Positions 20,769-29,309 of a stretch of 30,870 bases of DNA are shown in pieces; the stretch's first letter is position 1, and every line of letters starts with the position of its first letter. The stretch covers positions 1 to 30,870 of the forward strand of contig JAUCBJ010005743.1 of the NCBI GenBank assembly GCA_032718475.1, given 5' to 3'. The notes beneath the pieces were generated by a model. It was not told the origin of the DNA and did no database searches. It saw only the letters and a list, made by a program, of their open reading frames with translations. Position numbers and translations under genes: made by a program. This DNA comes from Nemertoderma westbladi (taxonomy: Eukaryota > Xenacoelomorpha > Nemertodermatida > Nemertodermatidae).

Positions 20769-21373
20769 TGTGTATCTGGGACGTTTACAACAGCTGTCGA
20801 TTAAACTAACTAATTCAGAAAACTGAACCAGGGTGCCAGCTGGGTACCACCGGCTGTTGGGTAGACGTAATGGGTGACTTTACAAACTTCCATAGGAGGC
20901 TTGTACTGTACAAGTACATTATATTGGTTGCTCCGATGTTTTTATTAGGCTAACTGAGAATGTATTAGGTATAAATAATTAGTGTTCTTTATTTTATTTA
21001 TCTAATACAGAAAGACCCCTCCGCAGAATAAACTGCTCTTTTGGAACGTTTCTCAGGTTGCAGATAAGGATGATAACATTTCACACAGCGCAGTAATTGT
21101 GATTATTATTTGTTTATTACATTAGATGGGAGGCAGTTTTTTGGTTGATACAAGTCATTCTTGGTTTGCATCTTCCAATCCAATCCCATCTGTTTCTTGT
21201 AGTCTGTGTAAGTCAGGTTCGTTTAAAGCCATCTTGATGACGTTCTACTGTAGTTACGATATACCGGTACTATTGTTGTACCACTAATTTATTTGAAACA
21301 ATTAGAGCCAATTTTCTAAGTTTACATTTTTTTTTATACAACACTATAATCACTATATTATAGAACCGCTTAT
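20769..21373. other. Gap between TIR elements, upstream of the cysteine-rich peptide gene
   Basis: No further gene was recognised. TATTATAG at about 21356-21363 and TTTATACAAC near 21333-21342 are possible TATA-like words, but the first lies only ~11 bases before the ATG, so the true promoter may be elsewhere or a 5' exon may exist. Confidence 0.5.
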
Positions 21374-21589
21374 ATGGCGCTGAGATATCCCGCTAAGATA
21401 TTGGTGATATCGGCTCTTATTGGCTTAATGATCAGCTGTAATACAGCTCTACCCTTGGAGAACTTTCGAACACCGAGAAATTCCTGCAGAGATCCGATGC
21501 AAACCTGTGAATCTACTAGCGACTGCTGCCCCTACCTAGATTGTGTTCCGTTTCATGGAAGGCGGTGCGTTGGTTCAGTTACAATGTGA
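21374..21589 (+). CDS. Small secreted cysteine-rich peptide precursor, knottin-like
   Basis: The 71-residue frame begins with ATG and ends with TGA. Residues 1-25 look like a signal peptide: basic R4 and K8, a hydrophobic core ILVISALIGLMI, and a likely cut after NTA (residue 25). The mature part of about 46 residues has six cysteines at 38, 45, 51, 52, 57 and 65, a C-x6-C-x5-CC-x4-C-x7-C framework. That C-C-CC-C-C order is the one used by inhibitor-cystine-knot peptides, which include defence peptides, channel ligands and toxins; target and activity cannot be told from sequence. A C-terminal GSVTM follows the last cysteine. The frame is complete in one exon, though flanking exons are not excluded. 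It lies in the gap between elements A and B. No close family is recognised. Confidence 0.7.
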   Translation: MALRYPAKILVISALIGLMISCNTALPLENFRTPRNSCRDPMQTCESTSDCCPYLDCVPFHGRRCVGSVTM

Positions 21590-21722
21590 TGTAGGTGGAT
21601 GGTGCGATGGTGGTGGATGAGGTACGCGTATGGTGGCGGTAGACACGGACAGACTTATCGTCTACGGACGTTAATTACAATAACTAAACGAATGAACATG
21701 CTATTTTTACATAAAACAAGCC
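21590..21722. other. Short downstream flank of the peptide gene
   Basis: GATGG/GGTGG-rich sequence directly after the stop, then AT-rich DNA up to element B. No canonical AATAAA is present; ACATAAAA near 21709 is the closest match to a polyadenylation signal. Confidence 0.4.
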
Positions 21723-21729
21723 TATCGTG

Positions 21730-22050
21730 GGTAATCTGGTAAAACCCCTTAAGTCGATTTTTGGCCATTTTCAGGTTTTTGGTGATTCTGGTACCTTAAA
21801 TTGATATCCACCTTCTGACAAAACCCCAGAAGTTAAAACAGCGTTAATAACGGAGAAAAACGCAAAATAAGATCCCGTCTAAATATCGCTTGATCTGATA
21901 AAACCCCCTAAGTAGGAAAAAACTCTGTTTAAGCACCTTCAATGTGGGATTTAATTTCTGATAAAAACCCCTTAAATTATATATTAGGGGGTTTCTTATT
22001 AGTTAAATGTCAGAGGGACTTTTAATTATTCGTTCTGATAAAACCCCCAA
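21730..22050 (+). promoter_or_regulatory. Left subterminal AAAACCCC repeats of element B
   Basis: Words of the form CTG(A/G)(T/C)AAAACCCC occur near 21736, 21816, 21894, 21958 and 22035, several followed by TTAA or CTAAG. One inverted version (TTAGGGGGTTTCTTATTAG, about 21988-22004) pairs with its neighbour as a hairpin around an AT-rich loop. Mirror copies near the right end lie at about 24898, 24922 and 25151. They may be transposase binding sites. Confidence 0.6.
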
Positions 22051-22269
22051 AATGCCCGTTTGCCACAATATGATAGGATAATTGGCCTTGAATTAATTAA
22101 TGGAGTGAGTTTTGAAGTAGGTCTACGGTATTAGTATTAAATGAATAGGTTCCCTCTCAACACTTAACAGTATTTTTAAATAGCTGAAAATTTGTAATGC
22201 TTATTTTAACCTTTGGCGAAAATATGGGGAGGGGGGTCCATTTACACTACTACTACTACTAGGATCGGC

Positions 22270-22405
22270 ACGTTTCATTGCAGGTGCATTTTAAGAATGC
22301 TTTGTTGGCATGTCCACAAAATTGCAACGCCACAAATCCCTATCACCCATGATATTTGCTGGATCATCCGCATCGTCAAGGCCAGTGTCCTTTGAGATAA
22401 ACGGG
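22270..22405 (-). pseudogene. LINE C-terminal fragment, inverted copy
   Basis: Read on the minus strand this gives FISKDTGL, DADDPANIMGDRDLW and a short end, matching the tails of the plus-strand copies at 23640-23765 and 24600-24715 (VMGDRELW and VMGGREM). The three share a 3' trailer around GCATT(C/A)TTAA. This copy is only the extreme 3' end of the element and lies opposite in orientation to the others, so it is a separate 5'-truncated insertion or an inversion. Confidence 0.7.
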
Positions 22406-22415
22406 ATCTTATTTT

Positions 22416-22588
22416 GTAGTGAGTGTAGCTGACGATGTTCAACCAGTACTGAGTGTAACTGAAGATGTTCAACTGGTAGTGAGTGTAGCTGAAGATGTTC
22501 AACCGGTAGTGAGTATAGCTGGAGATGTTCAACCGGTAGTGAATGTAACTGACAATGTTCAATCAGTTGTGAGTGTAGCTGGAGATGA
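22416..22588 (+). repeat. 30-bp minisatellite, ~5.7 copies
   Basis: Units like GTAGTGAGTGTAGCTGAAG with ATGTTCAACCG begin at 22416, 22446, 22476, 22506, 22536 and 22566. As 30 is a multiple of three, both strands show a repeated 10-residue frame; on the plus strand it is SVAEDVQPVV-like. A remnant of the same unit lies at about 23882-23925, after the RT fragment. The frame has no flanking coding evidence. Confidence 0.9.
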
Positions 22589-22609
22589 TTTGGGTTCCGT
22601 ATAAAGGTC

Positions 22610-23770
22610 GTGGGACCATGTGAGCCCATTTTTTCACTTAGAAGGATAATTGAAGAGTTGTCAAAAAAGAAAGACAGACATCTGGCTGTTAGCTTTGTTG
22701 ACTTCGTCAAGCCCTTTGATTCAGTCTCGCGCTCACGTATGTTCAGCTTACTTTCATTATATGGGATTCCTGATGGAATTTTTGCAGCAATCAGATTAGT
22801 AAGATGGTTCGAAGACATTTGTACTATTTTTGCTACTACTGTTGACGGTGACACAGAACCATTCGAAATGTTATGGGGAGTCCTCCAAGGATACACACTT
22901 GCGCCATTCTTGTTCATAATTGTGGTTGAATATGTTCTACTAATGTCCTTAGATCATCATAATGATGATGGGGTGATGGTAACTCCACCTACTGGCTCCA
23001 GAAGTCGAGGAAATCCTGCAAAGTACCTAACTGATCTAGACTTTGCTGATGACTTAGGAGTACTCTCCTAATCACTAGAAGAAGCTGAACAACTCCTCAG
23101 CTCATTAGAAAATTTTGATAGTTAACTTTGAAAGTCCTCAGCAAGTCTCTGACCGGATGAGCATAAGCTCAAAGGATGGTATGCTTGAGCAAGTGGAAGA
23201 CTTCTGTTACCTGGGATCATGGATCCGGAAGAAGAGGACCTTCGAATACGTAAGAGAAAGGCATGGGCAGCCTTGAATAGGCTTTCCAGGATTTGGAAGT
23301 CACCAAGAATTAATCGGAAACTTAAGGTCCGATTATTTAGAGCAGCAGTAGTTCCAGTACTCCTCTATGGGAGTCCATGCTGTGCTCTAACTGCTGAGGA
23401 CACAAAATCTCTGGATTGCACATTCACAAGAAAGCTACACCGGGTTCATTGTGTCAAGTACAATGCACACATCCCCAACCAGACGCACTATATAACATTG
23501 GAGGTGTCTCATTGGTTCCCCCAAGCTTGACACTTGAACGCTCCGCTTTGCAGGAGATTGTTTTCGCAGTGAGGACCAGCCTGTGCATAATCTTGTGCTT
23601 TGGCAGCCCCATGGAGAAAATAAGCATGGTGGACAGCACATGACTTTTGTGAGACGCCTCGTAAAGGACACTGGTTTTGTAGATGCGAATAGTCTCGCGA
23701 AAGTCATGGGGGATAGGGAGTTGTGGTGGTGATTCTTAGTAGATAAGCCGGCATAGCATTCTTAATGCAC
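22610..23770 (+). pseudogene. Non-LTR reverse transcriptase fragment, longest copy
   Basis: The frame at 22610-23071 carries LRRIIEELSKKKDRHLAVSF, motif A as FVDFVKPFDSV (the usual KAFDSV has A in place of P), motif B as GVLQGYTLAPFLF (usually QGC) and motif C as LDFADDLGVLS. It then hits a TAA at 23069. The downstream thumb and C-terminal region continues in other frames: a YLGSWIRKK-like segment before 23230, an RLSRIWKS and LYGSPCCALTAED segment (23219-23530), and an FAVRT/GGQHMTFV/VMGDRELWW tail to ~23735. Several stops and frame changes make it non-functional. The clade differs from the LINE at 15-16.5 kb and could be RTE-like; I am not certain. Confidence 0.8.
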
Positions 23771-24254
23771 CCTGCATTGGGCTTGTCAATTGTGGATTGC
23801 ATGGTGGTAGCAAAATATTTTTGTTGAGCCAGCATCTCAATGACCAGTTTCAATGCAGCAGGCCGATTATAGAGTTTAGCGGGAGATGTTCAATGTTTAG
23901 TGAGTGTAGCTGAAGATGTTCACGGTGAAGTAATGACGAATCGAGATTTATCTGTTTTAGAAGCCTACAACAACAATATCAGAGATGATGAGGGCACAGG
24001 ACTGTAGAAAATGTTGAGACAATAATAATTGAGAAGGGATTGTTTTATCTCTTAGGCCTACGGATTCTCATAGCATCAATCTTGAGTATGACACTCTACC
24101 TGATTCTATGGCAATCAATAGCGGGGTAAATGACGAGTAATCAATGCTAACGGAAGATGGTGAACATGAATTAGTTTCCAATAGCAGGTGTGGCAAGATG
24201 ACCACAATCCAGACAGCGCAAACAGTTATAAAAATAGGGAGTCTGGGCTGTCCC
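23771..24254. other. Spacer between two LINE fragments
   Basis: Holds the 30-bp repeat remnant (about 23882-23925) and AT-rich sequence. No gene was recognised. Confidence 0.5.
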
Positions 24255-24725
24255 ATGGAATAAAACGGAATCTAAAGGTTCGATTCTCTTTAGAGCAGCA
24301 GTAGAACCAGTACTCGTATATGGGAGTCTATGCTGGCTTCTAACTGCAGAGGATTCCAAATCTCTGGATGGCACTTTCCCAAGAATGATGCGCCGGGTTC
24401 ATTGTGTCAAGTACAATGAACACATCTCCAATTAGACTCTATACAACATTGGAGGAAACATCCATTAGTCTTCCTTAGCTTGACACTTGATCTGGACCGC
24501 TTCCGCTTTGCAGGACATTGCTTTCGCCGTGAGTACCAGCCAGTGCATAATATTGTGCATTGGCGAATAAATAAACATGGTGGACAGCCCATGCCTTTCT
24601 TGGAACGTCTGTTAGAGGCGTATCTAAACACTGGCCTTGAAGATGCGGATGATCTAGCAAATGTCATGGGTGGTAGGGAGATGTGACAGCGCAATTTTGT
24701 TGACTAGCCGGCACAGCATTATTAA
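24255..24725 (+). pseudogene. Second copy of the LINE thumb/C-terminal region
   Basis: The nucleotide sequence parallels 23312-23765 along its length, with shared words such as AGAGCAGCAGTAG, GGGTTCATTGTGTCAAGTAC and CATGGTGGACAGC. It has its own indels and stops. It starts abruptly in the thumb region, as expected for a 5'-truncated LINE insertion. The tail ends in AT-rich repeats and ATGCAGTTGCA duplications (24721-24780). Confidence 0.75.
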
Positions 24726-25180
24726 TATATATATGAATAAAAATTAATGCAGTTGCAATGCAGTTGCAATGCAGCATGCTGATAGTAGAAGTAGTAATTA
24801 TAAAAATAATTGTAATATTACAGTGTTTCTAATATAAGAGCTTTGCTTTATTGGACCCTTAGACCCACTAATAAGTAATTTAATGGGCCAGACTGTATCT
24901 GATAAAACCCCACATGTTAAAGATAACCCCCCTTAATTGTATGTTCTAACCTAACTATTTTGTTTCACAATCTGGCAAAACAACAGATATCAATTTAAAT
25001 GGTCGAAAATACGATCTACCTCTAAAAATATGTGCCCAAACAAATTATACGCTATTTTAGATTATATATAGTCAAAAATTAGATCGCATTACTCAAGATT
25101 TCTTAAAATATTCAGTTTTTTTCGTTTTTCTCAAAACTACAAAAATCGACTTAGGGGGTTTTGTCGAATTACCGACGCTA

Positions 25181-25540
25181 TGTACTACTTGTTAAATTCG
25201 ATATTTCAGTGGAAGAGCTATTTGGTTCGGATCAGAGTTCATATCTACTTTAGTACAGTAGTTTTATTTGAACTTAATCAGCGCGGGTGACGGACTTCAA
25301 AACAAATAATATTCTAATATTTTTAGTATTCCATTATTGAATATTATGTTATAAATACATAAATCATTTACTTTATTTGCGTAAGTTGGTAATTTAATCT
25401 CTACTGTTACCATTGGTTGTAAACTTCAATAAATCATTATTGTGCGCAATATTGTTAGAGAAACAGTAATTTCTCTCTCAATAAACAGTGAAAACATACA
25501 GATAGTGGCGCACATTGACTTTAATTGACAATTATTGTGA
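25181..25540. other. Gap between element B and the hAT-like element
   Basis: AT-rich, no gene recognised. The AATAAATCATT near 25428 could be a polyadenylation signal of something not seen here. Confidence 0.5.
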
Positions 25541-25548
25541 TCGCCAGC

Positions 25549-27137
25549 CAGTGCCGGATTAACCTTAAGGTACGACCTTAGGGCCAGACGAAAATACGGG
25601 CTATTTTTTCTCAGCGAGTCATTCCTGTGAAAAAAATTATTTTTATCTGAAAAGTCCACATTTTTTCTCACTAAAATTTCTAGAAAACAGAACAAAAGTG
25701 CATCTTTCGACTACTTCCTATCACTAGATTTGTGGTAGAAATTGCAAAATTGTAGCTCAATCGACCGACAGCTGCTTGTGTTATTAGTTCAAGACCTGAT
25801 AGCAGGGAAATAATAAAACATGGGCAGTAAAACTTTAAAGTGCTTATTATGAACAATGGAGAATTTAATTTGTTTATTTGTGGGGATTTATTTGTACAGT
25901 AGTTACTGTATGTACAGTAATTAAAACTTTCCAGAACAACTAAATAATGACGTGGTGACATGCCTGCATACTGGAAATACTGTACATCGTAAATCAAGGT
26001 CGTAAATTTGTACGGCCTGGAGATGGCAGTGCGAAATTATTTTTTTCACCGGAAACGGGTTTTATAAATATAGGCCCTAATAGATAAAAAAAAAAGGATA
26101 AATTAATTGTAGATAAAATAGTTGTTGATAAAAAAAACCGTGTCAGAAATAACTTCTTGTCACTACTGTAATTTAATTTAACCGAAATTCAGATGTTCTG
26201 CCCTCGTGTATTGCATTTTGCATTTTAGGTGTCAAATTTGGCATTTTAGGTGCAATTCCTGCAAAACCTAAAACTCTCGGACAGCATAATTGAATTTGGG
26301 TAAATTAAAATTAGTGACAAAAAGTACTTATTTCCGAGACTGTTCTCTTATCGAAAAACATTACTTTCTCAGCAAGTCCAAATCTAGATCAGAAATATTA
26401 TATCTTTGCACTAAAGCCCCACACTTTTGGTGTGTTATATTTCTCAGCAAGTCCAGTAAAGATAAGTAAAGTGAAACCTACCCTACAGCAAATAAATAAC
26501 ACATTTCCACGATCCGATCAAAATTGCTAAATACCTACAGGGACCAGTCAGCTTTAAGGGGGCTCACTATAACCCCTACAGAAATGAAATTTTCGAAAAT
26601 TTACACAATTTTTTGCTGTTTGAAAGAAGGGCTTTCATAAAAGGTGATATCTGTTTTCAACATTGAATTATTTTTTGACCTCAAAACTGCTCTTTTCAAC
26701 AACATAATATATTGCTGATATTTATGCCTCTCTGTATAAAACAACCTTTTTATCAGTTTGTCGATTTTGACTTTTTTCATCACTAAATTCCCTACTACTT
26801 TTTTATTTTTAACTCAATTTCCATTAAACATAATAGACCAAAATGTTTAGCATCTTTAGGGCTACAATCGTGAATATTGGTTTGTAAAACATCGCCATTT
26901 GGATCTTCTAGAACCGATTTTGTAACTGCTACACTTTGTCTATCACAAAATAGTACTATTTGCACGCAGTCATCCAACGAAAATACTGTACATTTCCATC
27001 GCAACATTTTCACAATTTCAGTTGTTTTTAGCAGCTTTTTCTTTTGAAAGGGTTTGCGGAAAAATATAAATTTTCGGGCCATTTTTGGAAATTACTAAAA
27101 TGTGCCTTAGGGCCACCAGAGGCTTAATCCGGCACTG
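25549..27137. mobile_element. hAT-like non-autonomous DNA transposon, 1589 bp
   Basis: The left end CAGTGCCGGATTAACC (25549 on) and the right end, whose reverse complement is CAGTGCCGGATTAAGC (to 27137), form a 14-bp perfect TIR starting CAGTG, typical of hAT elements. The flanks TCGCCAGC (25541-25548) and TCGCCACC (27138-27145) are an 8-bp target duplication with one mismatch. Inside, short frames exist on the minus strand (25680-25997 and 26795-27082, the latter with a true ATG), but no hAT transposase motif was recognised. TTTCTCAGC(A/G)AGTC recurs near 25606, 26362 and 26440. Confidence 0.9.
26795..27082 (-). CDS. Hypothetical 95-codon frame inside the hAT-like element
   Basis: The frame opens with ATG 55 bases inside the right TIR and reads inward. 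It has a lysine/arginine-rich start, then FSLDDCVQIVLFCDRQSV and a lysine-rich end. No BED zinc finger, RNase-H-like DDE fragment or hAT dimerisation motif is visible. It may be a remnant of a first exon or chance; the location just inside the terminus is the only argument for reality. Confidence 0.2.
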   Translation of the reverse strand: MARKFIFFRKPFQKKKLLKTTEIVKMLRWKCTVFSLDDCVQIVLFCDRQSVAVTKSVLEDPNGDVLQTNIHDCSPKDAKHFGLLCLMEIELKIKK

Positions 27138-27145
27138 TCGCCACC

Positions 27146-27740
27146 GCAAATTGACCGCAAGGGAAATAAGTCTTATTTATTGTTTTGGTTAGAAAAAACG
27201 GCCACTGTTAAACTGCTCTTTTCCCTTAATGTTTTAAAATTAAATCAAATTAATTTGTCAAATCCACTAAACACACATTTGGTGTTTGCGGTAAAATTGC
27301 GCCATTGGCTCAAAACATGGTATTATCTATTACAGTAGGCCAACTGTTGCAAATTTTAAGCAATAAGGATGGGGGCGTGGCGGTTTGTTAGAAAAATTAA
27401 TTTTATTATGAGACATGGAGAGGACAATTTATTATTACGTACCCTTCTCATATCCCCCAACACTCCCCCCAACGGAAAGGATTTTAGATTGGATTTTATT
27501 AAGTTTTTTAGATTTGATTTTATGAAGTTGTTCGGAATTATAATAATATTGATAGATAAAATTACAACTCTTTTGGGAGACAATTACAATTAACATTTCG
27601 TTCTTTTATCATTATTCAAAATGATGGGAAAGTTATTGATTCAAATTGATAACGTTTGTGATCTAATTTTTAACTATATTTTAACACAAGATGGTTCCAC
27701 AATAAGGAGCACATTATAGTAGCAAAACAGTGACATTGTA
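27146..27740. other. Gap between the hAT-like element and C1QBP
   Basis: AT-rich. Near 27480-27530, GATTTTAGATTGGATTTTATT-like words repeat with slight variation and create open frames on both strands. No gene was recognised. Confidence 0.5.
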
Positions 27741-27744
27741 TCAG

Positions 27745-27750
27745 TTTATT
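27745..27750 (-). terminator. Putative polyadenylation signal of C1QBP
   Basis: TTTATT on the plus strand is AATAAA on the coding strand, about 150 bases after the stop codon. A downstream TGTGCTCC/TTATTGTGG stretch could be the GU-rich element. It fits a short 3' UTR. Confidence 0.55.
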
Positions 27751-27898
27751 TAGTTAATAAACGGCATATATTTATAGAAATATTCTTCGCGAACGAAGAC
27801 AAATGAGATTCAGTCTGCAGATTGCGATCAATCATTAGTAGACCTGCATCATCTGCCCGACTGACTAAAGAGCGCCGTAAACGCTGAGACTTACACGT

Positions 27899-28729
27899 CT
27901 AATTAGTGTGGTCTACAAACCGCTTAAACTCCTGCAGGAACCCAACGTACTGTCTGTGTTCATACGAAGTGCTAAACTGCTGCAACGACTGCAGAAAGTC
28001 GGCATCCAAACCTCTTTCCTCCAACATCCCTAGAATCAGATCGTACATCGTCTGGTCCATAACATCCCCGGACACTGAATAAGTTGAATCCTTCCATTCC
28101 CCATCATGCAGAGCAACCTCTTGCACCTCAAGCACATTAATATCACCGTCAAGGTCTTTCCTGAGGATATCCTCAGTAAAGGTGCCTGTTATACTCATCA
28201 TCCTACTCCCGGGTTTCCGTATATCTATCGTTATTACCGGCACACTCGCTATGCTCCCCATATTACCCGCCTCGTTTAAATCCTGTTCGTCGTCCTGGCT
28301 CTGACTGCCCATTTCCAATGATTTATTTATATTCATCTTTATAACTATTTCTTCTCCGCCAAGTTGCCGAGAAAAAGTAACTTCTGCGCCGTTTTTCTCA
28401 ATATTGTAGCCGGAAAGTGTCGGTGCCGGAACTGATTGTTCTTTCTCCATTTTGATTTCTTCCTCGAGAAATCCGGATAATTCTTTGTCGCCCTCGGAGT
28501 TGTAGTTCGCCGAGGTGGTGTCCTTTCGGAGAGGTTGAAGTAACACCGAGTGCGAGTTTCCGACTTGCCGCGGTGTCCATCGAGATATGTTGGCGCAGAG
28601 TTTGTGTTGTGAGAAAGCCAAGGAATTCCTTTGTCTGAATATATTAGCGAAAGCGACGACTTTGGGTTTATGGGTAGATATTGAATTCGGCAGCTTGCCG
28701 TAGGAACGTATACAGAATCGTAAAGCCAT
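27899..28729 (-). CDS. C1QBP: C1QBP/p32 (MAM33 family) mitochondrial matrix protein, intronless
   Basis: The 276-codon frame runs from ATG (28727-28729) to TAG (27899-27901) without interruption, close to the length of human C1QBP (282). Residues 1 to about 75 are rich in R, K, S and N with few acids, as in a mitochondrial presequence. The MAM33 core follows: the N-terminal helix LSGFLEEEIKMEKEQ (84-98), strands with GEEIVIKMNIN (125-135), an acidic loop SQDDEQDLNE (144-153), and the C-terminal helices YDLILGMLEERGLDADF (229-245) and EHRQYVGFLQEFKRFV (257-272). The family forms doughnut-shaped acidic homotrimers in the matrix, linked to mitochondrial translation and oxidative phosphorylation; it also binds globular heads of C1q. 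It has no intron here, so it may be a single-exon gene or an intact retrocopy; no poly(A) tract or flanking duplication was seen. Confidence 0.93.
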   Translation of the reverse strand: MALRFCIRSYGKLPNSISTHKPKVVAFANIFRQRNSLAFSQHKLCANISRWTPRQVGNSHSVLLQPLRKDTTSANYNSEGDKELSGFLEEEIKMEKEQSVPAPTLSGYNIEKNGAEVTFSRQLGGEEIVIKMNINKSLEMGSQSQDDEQDLNEAGNMGSIASVPVITIDIRKPGSRMMSITGTFTEDILRKDLDGDINVLEVQEVALHDGEWKDSTYSVSGDVMDQTMYDLILGMLEERGLDADFLQSLQQFSTSYEHRQYVGFLQEFKRFVDHTN

Positions 28730-28830
28730 ACTCCAGTACTCGGGTATATACTATATAGTCAGTCAGTACAGCAGTACTGCAGTAGGCCCCTACGATTATA
28801 GGTAGGATTATACTGATATGATACAGTATT
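28730..28830. promoter_or_regulatory. Short C1QBP upstream region
   Basis: Only about 100 bp separate the ATG from the TIR of element C. On the coding strand a CTATATAGTATATA stretch (about 28745-28760) lies close to the ATG and could be TATA-like. CAGTACTGCAGTA dyads are typical background words in this window. The start of transcription may lie inside element C. Confidence 0.35.
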
Positions 28831-28955
28831 ACGGGTATAACTTTTGCGTAGAGGTATAGCCTACATAGAGGCTACATGTAGGTATGTGTAGCCTACATGT
28901 AGATGCACGTGTAGGGTGAATGTAGGTAGGTGTAGGTAGGTCTTTAAAAACAACA

Positions 28956-29309
28956 ATGATGAATGAATATGCCTACACGGGGTACCCGGACCGGAACTTC
29001 CTCGATGAGATGCGAATGCGGCGAACGGGGGTGGTACCCGGAACAACCACGAAGAGATGCGCATATGGCGGGCGGTGGTACCCGAAACAACCAGGAGGAG
29101 ATGCGAATACGTCGAATGGGGGTCCTCTGAATACCCACGAGACGGAGCCTATCAATACTACAGTACTGACAAAGGAAAAAACGACTGAACGATATACCGA
29201 TACATACTGTAGATCTTATGATCCTGCGGGTTCAGGCATGGAGGCTAATGACTTTGTATGGGCCGAACGGCCCGAACCTGATGTTTCCAGTCAAGGAGGA
29301 ATCGACTAA
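28956..29309 (+). CDS. Hypothetical 117-codon frame inside element C, over imperfect tandem repeats
   Basis: The frame starts with ATG and has a polar, arginine- and glycine-rich sequence without signal peptide or known domain. Its first half lies on an imperfect repeat starting GGTACCCGGA at 28981, 29033 and 29077 (spacings 52 and 44, not multiples of three, so the repeats are read in different frames). That argues against a repeat-built protein. Its second half (TTVLTKEKTTERYTDTYC and later) is acidic and unique. It might be a captured exon, a relict, or chance. Confidence 0.2.
   Translation: MMNEYAYTGYPDRNFLDEMRMRRTGVVPGTTTKRCAYGGRWYPKQPGGDANTSNGGPLNTHETEPINTTVLTKEKTTERYTDTYCRSYDPAGSGMEANDFVWAERPEPDVSSQGGID
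28981..29125 (+). repeat. Imperfect ~44-52-bp tandem repeat, 3 copies
   Basis: Each unit has GGTACCCG(G/A)AAC followed by GAGATGCGAATACGGCGAA-like sequence. It lies just inside the left TIR of element C. Confidence 0.75.

Larger units (their letters stand above)
21725..25178. mobile_element. TIR element B with AAAACCCC-type subterminal repeats, carrying nested LINE fragments
   Basis: GGTAATCTGGTAAAACCCC with TTAAGTCGATTTTTG on the left (21730 onward) faces GTCGAATTACC preceded by AAAAATCGACTTAGGGGG on the right (up to 25173), an imperfect inverted repeat of about 35 bp. The match may extend a few bases outward to a TA on each side (21723-21724 and 25179-25180), which would allow a 2-bp TA duplication, but this is weak. 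CTGATAAAACCCC-like words recur inside both ends. No transposase was found. The middle is filled by LINE debris. Confidence 0.65.

Noticed and set aside
22291-22917. 208-codon minus-strand frame as a gene
   Set aside because: Its first half is the antisense of the RT fragment, its middle is the reverse reading of the 30-bp minisatellite, and only its end is a sense LINE tail.
23435-23707. Antisense 90-codon frame over the LINE C-terminal fragment
   Set aside because: It is a shadow of the plus-strand reverse transcriptase remnant.
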